Part shown: piece by piece, positions 16,299 through 24,207 of the stretch
Position numbering within the stretch: the stretch's first letter is position 1
How the letters are laid out: every line of letters starts with the position of its first letter
NCBI RefSeq assembly: GCF_017592555.1
Contig: NZ_JAGFNS010000014.1
Location: 175,075-239,074, forward strand
Source of the DNA: Actinoplanes flavus
Lineage (GTDB): Bacteria > Actinomycetota > Actinomycetes > Mycobacteriales > Micromonosporaceae
DNA length: 64,000 nucleotides
Direction of reading: 5' to 3'
Translations under genes and position numbers: made by a program
Notes under the pieces: model-generated
What the model was told of the DNA's origin: nothing
Databases searched by the model: none
The model's input: the letters and a program-made list of their open reading frames with translations, nothing else

Positions 16299-16329
16299 AA
16301 CGTGTAAACACATATCGGGGAGGACGCCC

Positions 16330-16956
16330 ATGTCGATGCTGGGACGTGCGCTGGCCGAGGCCTTCGAGCCGGACGATCCTGCCGACGAGGTCACCGCCCG
16401 GCTGCTCGACGCGGCCTACGAGCAGTTCTGCCGGATGGGCATCCGCCGTTCCACCATGGAGGACGTCGCCCGCCGCGCCGGCGTCTCCCGGATCACCGCG
16501 TACCGCCGCTTCGCCACCAAGGACCTGCTGGTGGAGCAGGTGGTCCGGCGCGAGTTCCGGCGCTACTTCGACCAGTTCCTGCTCGACATCGCCGAGGCCC
16601 GCACCGCCGCCGACCGGGTGGTGGTCGGTTTCGTCAGCTCGTTGCAGGCGTTCCGGAGCAACCCGCTGATCGGCGGCCTGATGTCCGCCGAACCCGACCT
16701 GCTGGTCCCCTCGATGATCAGCGACGGCGGCGAGACCCTGTCCACCGTCCAGCAGTTCGTCGCCGGCCAGCTACGCCGCGAGCAGGAGGCCGGCTACATC
16801 TCCGACCGTGTCGACGTGAACCTGGTGGCCGAGATGTGGACCCGCCTGTCCGCCTCGTTCCTGGCCATCCCGAGCCGGGTCGTCGACCTCGACGACACCG
16901 AGCAGCTGCGCGTCCTGGCCCGCCGCTACCTGGCCCCGATGCTCGAAGCACCCTGA
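16330..16956 (+). CDS. TetR-family regulator of the lcp operon (LcpR-like)
   Basis: 208 residues. The N-terminal helix-turn-helix is IRRSTMEDVARRAGVSRITAYRRF (given here as a span, ~38-61), followed by an all-helical ligand domain. GGGGAGGA lies a few bases upstream of the ATG. It is transcribed divergently from lcp1 across repeated GTGTATCA motifs, so autoregulation and control of the rubber operon are likely; a rubber-derived oligomer or aldehyde may be the inducer (inference). Its last 31 bases overlap the convergent FAD-subunit gene. Confidence 0.85.
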   Translation: MSMLGRALAEAFEPDDPADEVTARLLDAAYEQFCRMGIRRSTMEDVARRAGVSRITAYRRFATKDLLVEQVVRREFRRYFDQFLLDIAEARTAADRVVVGFVSSLQAFRSNPLIGGLMSAEPDLLVPSMISDGGETLSTVQQFVAGQLRREQEAGYISDRVDVNLVAEMWTRLSASFLAIPSRVVDLDDTEQLRVLARRYLAPMLEAP

Positions 16957-17780
16957 CAACGGTCCCGGGCCCGGGTCAGCGCCCGGCGGGTCAGCGTCTG
17001 GAAGGCCCGCCGATCGGCGGTGGTGGCGTCGGCCTCCGCGGCCGCCTCGGCGGCGGCCGAGATGGCCGCGTCCGAGAAGTCCGTCCCGGTCAGCGCCCGC
17101 TCGGCGGCCCGCCCCCGGACCGGGCACGGGCCGGCGTTGACCAGGCCGATCGACGCCGCGCTGACCACGCCGCCGGTCACCGTGACCGCGGCCATGGCGG
17201 CCGCCTGCGGATAGACGGTCGTCCGGCGGTCCTCGGCGTAGCCGATGCCGGTGCCGGTGACCAGCACCGGCAGGCGGGCCTCCAACAGCAGTTCATCCGG
17301 ACGGCGTACGGTCGTGAACGGCCCGGTGAAGAACTCGCCGGCCGCTATGGTCCGGCAGCCCCGCGGCCCGATCAGCTCCAGTTGCGCGCCGACCGCCACC
17401 GCCAGCGCGGGCCACTCGGCCGCCGGATTCGCGTTCGCGAGACTCCCCAGCATCGTGCCGCGCGCGCGTATCGGCGGATGCCCGATGTGCCGCACCACGC
17501 AGCGCATCAGTTCGCCGAGCGCTCCGCCGATCATGTCCGACTCGAACTCACGGTGCCGGATCAGCGGCCCCACCCGGACGAACCCGCCGGACTCGGTGAG
17601 CATGTCCAGCCCGGCCACCTCGTTGATGTCGACCACCCGGCGGGGCGCCGCCTCCTGCGCGGTCAGCTCCAGGATGAGGCTCTGACCGCCGGCCAGCACC
17701 GCGGTCTCCCCGTCGGCCAACGCGGCCAGCACCTCCTCCAACGTGCGCGCGGCGACGTACTCGACGACCGCAGGTCTCAT
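16926..17780 (-). CDS. FAD-binding subunit of molybdenum hydroxylase (CoxM-like), orphan
   Basis: 284 residues. The N-terminal FAD PCMH-type domain has AGGQSL and RGTMLGSLANANPAAEWPAL, the flavin-binding signatures of CO dehydrogenase medium subunits. A C-terminal CO-dehydrogenase flavoprotein domain follows. GGAGG is 7 bases before the ATG at 17778-17780. No small or large subunit adjoins it. The only such subunits nearby are those of the lcp operon on the other side of tetR. It may supply the electron exit for that enzyme or be a remnant of a lost three-subunit enzyme. It has no export signal, which argues against simple assembly with the Tat-exported large subunit. Confidence 0.85.
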   Translation of the reverse strand: MRPAVVEYVAARTLEEVLAALADGETAVLAGGQSLILELTAQEAAPRRVVDINEVAGLDMLTESGGFVRVGPLIRHREFESDMIGGALGELMRCVVRHIGHPPIRARGTMLGSLANANPAAEWPALAVAVGAQLELIGPRGCRTIAAGEFFTGPFTTVRRPDELLLEARLPVLVTGTGIGYAEDRRTTVYPQAAAMAAVTVTGGVVSAASIGLVNAGPCPVRGRAAERALTGTDFSDAAISAAAEAAAEADATTADRRAFQTLTRRALTRARDRCQGASSIGAR

Positions 17781-17850
17781 CGCATGTCCTCCACCGGCTC
17801 GGGCCCCGCCAGTCTTCCGAGGCCCGGGGTGGATGGGGAGCGGCGTCCTT

Positions 17851-18798
17851 CTATCGAGGGACAAAGTGGCGGAGCCACCGGACCTGGTCGCGTACGTGGT
17901 ACGCCTCGCCGCCCTCGTGGCCGTTGAACGGGTACACCCGCATCTCACGCTCCGGGCGCCACCGGTTGTAGGCCGCGAACCCGGTGCTCGGCGGGCAGAC
18001 CGTGTCACGCAGGCCGATGCCGAAGTGGGCCGGGGCGGCGGCCCGGCGGGCGAAGTGCACACCATCGAAATGCGACAGGGTGTGCCACACGGTGTCGGCG
18101 GCGTCGCGGTGCACGGACAGGTAGGTGGCGATCGCGCCGTACGGCTCGGCGCCGGTGAGGTCGACGGCACGGCGGATGTGGCAGAGGAACGGGGCCGAGG
18201 TGAGCACCGCGGTCAGGTCGGGGACGAGGCCGGCGACGGCGATCGCCAGGCCCCCGCCCTGACTGTTGCCGGCCACCACGACCCGCGCCGGGTCCACGCC
18301 GGGCAGGGCGCGGACGGCGTCGACGGCCCGGACCGCGTCGGTGATGAGCCGGCGGTAGTAGTAGTCGTACGGGTCGAGGATGCCGCGGGTGACCGGGCCG
18401 GGACCGCCGGAGGAGTACGGGCGCGGGTCCGGGGTGTCCCCGCCGCAGCCGTACTGGTCGCCCTGCCCGCGCACGTCCATCAGCAGGTGGGCGTAGCCGG
18501 CGGCGGGCCAGGTGAGCCGTTCGAACGGCAGGCCCCGGCCGCGGCCGTAGCCGACGAACTCGACCACGGCCGGCAGGTCGGCGGCGTCCCCGGCGGGCCG
18601 GGTGTACCAGGCCCGGATCGGGTCACCGCCGAACCCGCCGAAAGTCACGTCGAAACATTCGAACAGCGGCAGGTCGTCCGGCCCGGGTGTCACGTCGAGC
18701 AGCGCCGGGCCGCGGGCGGTGTCCAGGGTGGCCTTCCAGAACGCGTCGAAGCCCTCCGGTTCGGCCACGGCGGACGTCTGCGGGTCGACCGCGGCCAT
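17851..18798 (-). CDS. axe: Acetyl-xylan esterase / cephalosporin-C deacetylase (CE7)
   Basis: 315 residues starting at the ATG (18796-18798) that overlaps the lacI stop as TGATG. It is an alpha/beta hydrolase with the CE7 signatures: RGQG (VRGQGDQYG), nucleophile Ser in GNSQGGG, Asp in GLRDTVCPP and His in FNGHEGG. It lacks a signal peptide, so it would deacetylate imported xylo-oligosaccharides in the cytosol. The coupling to a LacI gene and the divergent GH3/importer operon support a xylan role. Confidence 0.9.
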   Translation of the reverse strand: MAAVDPQTSAVAEPEGFDAFWKATLDTARGPALLDVTPGPDDLPLFECFDVTFGGFGGDPIRAWYTRPAGDAADLPAVVEFVGYGRGRGLPFERLTWPAAGYAHLLMDVRGQGDQYGCGGDTPDPRPYSSGGPGPVTRGILDPYDYYYRRLITDAVRAVDAVRALPGVDPARVVVAGNSQGGGLAIAVAGLVPDLTAVLTSAPFLCHIRRAVDLTGAEPYGAIATYLSVHRDAADTVWHTLSHFDGVHFARRAAAPAHFGIGLRDTVCPPSTGFAAYNRWRPEREMRVYPFNGHEGGEAYHVRDQVRWLRHFVPR

Positions 18799-19820
18799 CA
18801 CGAGCTCCGGGGCGGCGCGGTGCTCTCCCGCACGACCAGCTCGGTGACCAGGTCGATCCGGGTCATCGGGACGGGCACGCCCTGGGCCAGGTCGAGCAGC
18901 ATCCGGGCGGCGGTGCCGGCCATCGTCTGCACGTGCTGGTCGACGGTGGTCAGCGCGGTGGCCGACCAGGCGGCCATCGGCACGTTGTCGTAGCCGACCA
19001 CGGACAGGTCGGCCGGGACCGCCAGGCCCAGCTTCCGGGCGGCCCGGATCACGCCCATCGCCTGCATGTCGGAACCGGCGAAGATGGCGGTCGGCGGGTC
19101 CGGCCGGTCCAGCAGCTCCAGGCCGTGCTGGTAGCCGGTATGGCCGGTGAACAGGCCGTAGCGCACCAGCTCCGGATCGACCGGCAGGCCGGTTTCGTCG
19201 AGTGCCGACCGGTAGCCGGCCACCCGGGCCCGGCTGCACAGCACGTCCTGGGGCCCGGAGATGACGGCGATCCGGCGATGGCCGAGCTCCAGCAGGTGAC
19301 GGGTGGCGAGCAGGCCGCCGTTGAAGTTGTTGGAGCCGACCGTGGGCACGCTGGCGGCGGTGGCGCTGTCGGTGTCCAGCACGACGAACGGGATCCGCTG
19401 CCGTTCCAGCTGGCGGCGCTGGGTGTCGGTGAGGCTGCACAGCACCAGCAGCACGCCGAGCGGGCTGCGGCCCAGCACGTCGTCGGCCCAGTGCGGGGGC
19501 GGCCGGTGCCTCCCGCCGAGCTGGGAGACCACCAGCTCGACCCGGGCCGGGGCGGTGACCGCCTCGACGCCCTGGATCACCTCCATCGCCCAGGCCGAGT
19601 CGAACTCGTGGAAGACCAGGTCGATGTGCCCGGTGACGGCCGGCAGCCGCCGGCTGCGGCGCCGGTAGCCGTGCCGCTCCAGGCTCTCCTCGACCCGGGC
19701 ACGGGTCCGGGCGGCCACGTCGGCGCGGCCGTTGAGCACCTTCGACACGGTCGCCGCGGAGACGCCGACCTCGTCCGCGATGACGGCGATGGTGGCGGGC
19801 CCGGACTCCGAATCGGTCAT
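18798..19820 (-). CDS. LacI-family transcriptional regulator (xylan cluster)
   Basis: 340 residues from the ATG at 19818-19820; a TTG 13 codons upstream is possible but less likely. The N-terminal LacI helix-turn-helix is IAVIADEVGVSAATVSKVLN, followed by a periplasmic-binding-protein-like sugar domain (INDxQAMGV-type region, VVGYDNVPMA). It reads away from the GH3-importer operon and is co-transcribed with the esterase. It probably represses both until an oligosaccharide binds. Confidence 0.92.
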   Translation of the reverse strand: MTDSESGPATIAVIADEVGVSAATVSKVLNGRADVAARTRARVEESLERHGYRRRSRRLPAVTGHIDLVFHEFDSAWAMEVIQGVEAVTAPARVELVVSQLGGRHRPPPHWADDVLGRSPLGVLLVLCSLTDTQRRQLERQRIPFVVLDTDSATAASVPTVGSNNFNGGLLATRHLLELGHRRIAVISGPQDVLCSRARVAGYRSALDETGLPVDPELVRYGLFTGHTGYQHGLELLDRPDPPTAIFAGSDMQAMGVIRAARKLGLAVPADLSVVGYDNVPMAAWSATALTTVDQHVQTMAGTAARMLLDLAQGVPVPMTRIDLVTELVVRESTAPPRSS

Positions 19821-19999
19821 CGAAACATCACGCCCCAGCCTCGGATTTTTCGAGATCAACTGTCGTCATCGACGAGCACGATACTCGTAGCGCATCGATG
19901 TAGTCCACATTGAGCGCCATCAGGCTTGCCAGGTCAAGGCCCTTGACATGACCGAAAACCGGGGCTTACCTTCGCCGCCATACATGCCGTAACTTCGAT

Positions 20000-20008
20000 G
20001 AAACTTTC
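20000..20008. promoter_or_regulatory. Candidate LacI operator upstream of GH3 gene
   Basis: The small palindrome GAAACTTTC sits within CGATGAAACTTTCGG, 25 bases upstream of the GH3 start. It resembles the CTTTCG/CGAAAG-type sites used by actinobacterial xylanolytic LacI regulators. It is short and could be chance. No second copy is obvious in the 213-base divergent region. Confidence 0.3.
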
Positions 20009-20033
20009 GGAGAATCTACCGACTTGAGGTGGC

Positions 20034-22364
20034 ATGAGTATCACTTCCGGACTGGACGCACGCTGGCACGATCCGCGCCTCTCTCCCATCGAGCGGGCCG
20101 GGATTCTCGTGCCCCTGATGACCGTGGAGGAGAAGATCGCGCAGCTCGCCGGGGTGTGGGTGGGCGCCGACGCCGACGGCGGCGGAGTGGCCCCGCACCA
20201 GGCCGACATGACCGGCACGACACCACCGCTGGACGCGCTGATCGGCAGCGGCCTCGGGCAGCTGACCCGGCCGTTCGGCACGGTTCCGGTGGAGCCGGCG
20301 GCCGGGGCCCGGGCGCTGGCCGCGTCGCAGGAGCGGATCCAGGCGGCCAACCGGTTCGGCATCCCGGCGCAGGTGCACGAGGAGTGCCTCACCGGGCTGG
20401 CCGCCTGGAAGGCCACGGTCTACCCCTCGCCGCTGAGCTGGGGCGCGTCGTTCGACCCGGACCTGGTCGAGGAGATGACCGGGCGGATCGGCCGGAGCAT
20501 GCGGGCCGCCGGCATCCACCAGGGGCTGGCCCCGGTGCTCGACGTGACCCGCGACTACCGGTGGGGCCGCACCGAGGAGACCATCGGCGAGGATCCCTAC
20601 CTGGTCGGGACGATCGGGGCGGCGTACGTGCGGGGCCTCGAGGGCGCCGGTGTGGTGGCGACCCTCAAGCACTTCGCCGGGTATTCGTCGTCGCGCGGCG
20701 GCCGCAACCACGCGCCGGTGTCGATGGGCGCCCGCGAACTGGCCGACGTGGTGCTGCCGCCGTTCGAGATGGCGCTGCGCCTGGGTGGGGCCCGGTCGGT
20801 GATGAACTCGTACGCCGAGATCGACGGCCTCCCGGCGGCCGCCAGCGCCGGGCTGTTCACCGACCTGCTGCGCGACGACTGGGGTTTCGCCGGGACGGTG
20901 GTGGCCGACTACTTCGCGATCCGGTTCCTGGAACGGCTGCACCGGGTCGCCGGGGACGCCGTCGAGGCGGCCGGGATCGCCCTGGCCGCCGGGATCGACG
21001 TGGAGCTGCCGACCGTCGACACGTTCGGCGCGCCGCTGGTCGAAGCGGTTCGGGACGGGCGGATCGACGAGGCGCTGATCGACCGGGCGCTGCTGCGGGT
21101 GCTGACCCAGAAGGCCGAACTCGGGCTGCTCGACGACGACTGGAAACCGCTGCCGGACGACGCCGGCGACCTCGCCTTCGACGACGCCGACAGCCGGGAC
21201 CTGGCGCTGCGCCTGGCCCGCGAGTCGGTGGCCCTTCTCCGCAACACCGGCGGGATCCTGCCACTGGATCCCGGCCAGCGGGTCGCGCTGGTCGGCCCGG
21301 TCGCCGACGACCCGCTCGCGATGCTCGGCTGCTACTCGTTCCCGGTCCACGTCGGCCAGCACCATCCCGGCCACGACACCGGCGTCGCGATCCCCACCCT
21401 GCGCGCGTCGCTCACGGCCGTCGTTCCGGAGTTGGCGTACGCCCAGGGCTGCGCGATCACCGGCGCGGACACCTCCGGGTTCACCGCCGCCGTGGCGGCC
21501 GCCGCCGCGAGCGACGTGTGCGTGGTGGCGGTCGGCGACCGGGCGGGACTGTTCGGGCGGGGCACCTCGGGCGAGGGCTGCGACGCCACCGGGCTGCGGC
21601 TGCCCGGGGTGCAGACGGAGCTGGTCCGGGCGGTGCTGGCGACCGGGACCCCGGTCGTGCTGCTTCTGCTGGCCGGTCGCCCGTACCCGATCGATGTCGA
21701 TTTCGATGGGGTCGCGGCGATCGTGCAGAGCTTCTTCCCCGGCCAGTGCGGCGGGCCGGCGCTGGCCGAGATCCTGACCGGCGCCGTGAATCCGTCCGGG
21801 CGGCTGCCGGTGAGCGTGCCCCGGGACGCCGGTGGCCTGCCCGCCACCTATCTGACCCCGCCGCTGGGCGGGCGCACCGAGGTGTCGTCGGTGGATCCGA
21901 CGCCCGCCTTCGGTTTCGGTCACGGCCTGAGCTACACGACGTTCGACTGGACCGGGGACGAGCCCGGCGAGCCGGTCGCGTGGCCGGCCGACGGCGACGC
22001 CACGGTGGGTGTCACGGTCCGCAACACCGGCGACCGGGCCGGGACCGAGGTGGTGCAGCTCTACCTGCACGACCCGGTCGCGCAGGTCACCCGGCCGGTG
22101 CTCCGGCTGATCGGCTTCACCCGGGTCGATCTGGAACCCGGGGAGACGGCGCGGGTCACCTTCACCGTGCCGGCCGATCTGACGTCGTTCACCGGTCTCG
22201 ACGGGCACCGGATCGTCGAGCCGGGTGAGGTGGAGCTGCGGTTCGGCCGCTCCAGCACGGACATCGCGGCCACCGTCCGGCTGCGAATCACCGGCGGGCA
22301 ACGGCGTGTCGGCCACGACCGTCGTCTCCAGCCGGAGTGTGCCGTGGAAGGGGTGCGGCCATGA
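20034..22364 (+). CDS. GH3 beta-xylosidase/beta-glucosidase
   Basis: 776 residues, no signal peptide. The order is GH3 N-terminal barrel (LAPVLDVTRDYRWGRTEETIGEDP), nucleophile Asp in GTVVADYFAI, GH3 C-terminal alpha/beta sandwich (~380-620), and a fibronectin-III-like domain (GDRAGTEVVQLYL...RVTFTV). The N-terminal GVWVGADADGGGVAPHQ is like GH3 xylosidases of Streptomyces xylan operons. GAGGTGG precedes the ATG. It ends ATGA-overlapping the permease gene. It likely releases sugar from imported oligosaccharides. Confidence 0.92.
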   Translation: MSITSGLDARWHDPRLSPIERAGILVPLMTVEEKIAQLAGVWVGADADGGGVAPHQADMTGTTPPLDALIGSGLGQLTRPFGTVPVEPAAGARALAASQERIQAANRFGIPAQVHEECLTGLAAWKATVYPSPLSWGASFDPDLVEEMTGRIGRSMRAAGIHQGLAPVLDVTRDYRWGRTEETIGEDPYLVGTIGAAYVRGLEGAGVVATLKHFAGYSSSRGGRNHAPVSMGARELADVVLPPFEMALRLGGARSVMNSYAEIDGLPAAASAGLFTDLLRDDWGFAGTVVADYFAIRFLERLHRVAGDAVEAAGIALAAGIDVELPTVDTFGAPLVEAVRDGRIDEALIDRALLRVLTQKAELGLLDDDWKPLPDDAGDLAFDDADSRDLALRLARESVALLRNTGGILPLDPGQRVALVGPVADDPLAMLGCYSFPVHVGQHHPGHDTGVAIPTLRASLTAVVPELAYAQGCAITGADTSGFTAAVAAAAASDVCVVAVGDRAGLFGRGTSGEGCDATGLRLPGVQTELVRAVLATGTPVVLLLLAGRPYPIDVDFDGVAAIVQSFFPGQCGGPALAEILTGAVNPSGRLPVSVPRDAGGLPATYLTPPLGGRTEVSSVDPTPAFGFGHGLSYTTFDWTGDEPGEPVAWPADGDATVGVTVRNTGDRAGTEVVQLYLHDPVAQVTRPVLRLIGFTRVDLEPGETARVTFTVPADLTSFTGLDGHRIVEPGEVELRFGRSSTDIAATVRLRITGGQRRVGHDRRLQPECAVEGVRP

Positions 22365-23326
22365 CGCTGACCCGCGCCCCGCACCGGGTGGCCGAACCGC
22401 CCACCACCGGGCTGCGGCCCCGCCGGCGGACCTGGGGACAGGCGCTGCGGCGGGACTGGCAGTTGTACTCGCTGGCCGTACTCCCGCTGTTGTTCTTTCT
22501 GATCTTCCGTTACCTGCCGATGATCGGGAACGTCATCGCGTTCCGGCGCTACGAACCCGGCGGCGACCTGCTCGGCGAGTACTGGGTGGGCCTGCGCTAC
22601 TTCGAGATGTTCCTGAACGACCCGACGTTCTGGCAGGTCTTCGCGAACACGGTGATCATCGGTGGGCTGACCCTGCTGTTCTGCTTCCCGCTGCCGATCG
22701 TGCTGGCGCTGCTGCTCAACGAGGTCCGCACCCGCTGGCTCAAGGGGTTCGTGCAGACCATCTCCTACCTGCCGCACTTCCTGTCGATCGTGGTCATCGC
22801 CGGCCTGGTCTTCCAGACCCTGGCCGTGGACGGCGTGGTCAACCAGGGGCTGCGGGCGCTCGGGCAGGATCCGGTGGCGTTCATGCAGGACCCCGCCTGG
22901 TTCCGGACCATCTACGTCTCCTCCGAGGTGTGGCAGACCGTCGGCTGGGGCACCATCCTCTACCTGGCCGCGCTCACCACCATCGACAGCGACCTGTACG
23001 AACAGGCCAGGGTGGACGGCGCGAACCGGTGGCGGCAGACCTGGCACGTCACGCTGCCCGGCATCCGGCCCACCATGATCACGCTGCTGATCCTGAACAT
23101 CGGCACGTTCCTGGCGGTCGGCTTCGAGAAGATCCTGCTGCTCTACAACCCGCTGACGTACTCCACCGCCGACGTGGTGGCCACCTACCTGTACCGGGTC
23201 GGCATCGTCTCCGGCAGCTTCAGCTACGCGGCGGCGATCGGCCTGTTCGAGTCGCTGATCGGGCTGGCGCTGGTGCTCGGCGCCAACACCATCTCGCGCC
23301 GCACGGTCGGGACGAGCCTGTGGTGA
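22361..23326 (+). CDS. ABC sugar importer permease (LplB type)
   Basis: 321 residues from the ATG overlapping the GH3 stop (GGAAGGGG upstream). It has six predicted membrane helices beginning with SLAVLPLLFFLIFRYLPMIG and the EAA loop YEQARVDGANRWRQTWHVTLPGI. It belongs to the LplB-like CUT1 permeases that import oligo- or polysaccharide fragments in Firmicutes and actinomycetes. Partners are the next permease and the lipoprotein. There is no ATPase gene in the operon. Confidence 0.92.
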   Translation: MTLTRAPHRVAEPPTTGLRPRRRTWGQALRRDWQLYSLAVLPLLFFLIFRYLPMIGNVIAFRRYEPGGDLLGEYWVGLRYFEMFLNDPTFWQVFANTVIIGGLTLLFCFPLPIVLALLLNEVRTRWLKGFVQTISYLPHFLSIVVIAGLVFQTLAVDGVVNQGLRALGQDPVAFMQDPAWFRTIYVSSEVWQTVGWGTILYLAALTTIDSDLYEQARVDGANRWRQTWHVTLPGIRPTMITLLILNIGTFLAVGFEKILLLYNPLTYSTADVVATYLYRVGIVSGSFSYAAAIGLFESLIGLALVLGANTISRRTVGTSLW

Positions 23327-24192
23327 GGCCCACCCGGGGGTACCGGGTCTTCCAGGCGGTCAACGGATTCGTGCTGGCCGGGGTGGTGGTCGTGACACTG
23401 TTCCCGTTCGTCAACATCGTGGCGCGGTCGTTCAGCGGCGAGCACGAGATCCGGTCCGGGCAGGTGACGCTCTGGCCCAAGGGGTTCAACCTCACCACGT
23501 ACCAGAACGTCATGTCCGACCCGCTGTTCTGGATCAACTACCGCAACACCGTCGTCTACACCGTGGCGGCCACCGCCATCTCGCTGGTGCTGACCACCTG
23601 CTACGCGTACGTGCTGTCCAAGCACCGGCTGCGCGGCCGCGCCCTGCTGGTCGGCGTCGCGGTCTTCACGATGTTCTTCAACGGCGGCCTGATCCCCAAC
23701 TACGTGCTGGTCAGCTCGCTGGAGCTGCGCAACACGCTCTGGGCGATCGTGCTGCCGAACGCCATCAACGTGTTCAACCTGCTGGTGATGAAGGCGTTCT
23801 TCGAGAGCCTTCCCACCGAACTGGAGGAGGCCGCCGCGGTCGACGGCCTCGGCACCTACGGCATCCTGGCGCGGATCGTGCTGCCGCTGTCCAAGGCGGT
23901 GCTCGCCACGATGCTGCTGTTCTACGCCGTCCAGTTCTGGAACTCGTGGTTCGCCGGGTTCCTCTACATGGACCGGCAGGAGCTGTTCCCGGTCACCGTC
24001 TACCTGCGCAACCTCATCGCCGGCGCCACCGCCGGCACGGACATCACCGCGTCCAGCGAGACCGCGCTCCAGGTCGCCGCCAGCATCCAGGCCGTCACCA
24101 TCGTCCTGACCATGCTGCCGATCATGCTCGTCTACCCGTTCATCCAGCGCTACTTCGTCTCCGGCGTCATGCTCGGCGCCGTCAAGGGATAA
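23323..24192 (+). CDS. ABC sugar importer permease (YtcP type)
   Basis: 289 residues from the GTG that overlaps the previous stop (GTGA). It has six membrane helices and the EAA loop LEEAAAVDGLGTYGILARIVLP. It ends FVSGVMLGAVKG, the usual terminus of CUT1 inner-membrane permeases. It forms the heterodimeric channel with the LplB-type protein. Confidence 0.93.
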   Translation: MRPTRGYRVFQAVNGFVLAGVVVVTLFPFVNIVARSFSGEHEIRSGQVTLWPKGFNLTTYQNVMSDPLFWINYRNTVVYTVAATAISLVLTTCYAYVLSKHRLRGRALLVGVAVFTMFFNGGLIPNYVLVSSLELRNTLWAIVLPNAINVFNLLVMKAFFESLPTELEEAAAVDGLGTYGILARIVLPLSKAVLATMLLFYAVQFWNSWFAGFLYMDRQELFPVTVYLRNLIAGATAGTDITASSETALQVAASIQAVTIVLTMLPIMLVYPFIQRYFVSGVMLGAVKG

Positions 24193-24207
24193 CCGAGGAG
24201 TCCTCCC

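Noticed and set aside
20016..22316. Minus-strand open frame of 766 codons opposite the GH3 gene
   Set aside because: Its composition is Arg/Gly/His/Pro-rich without any domain, and it mirrors a real GH3 gene with intact motifs; high GC keeps the antisense frame free of stops.
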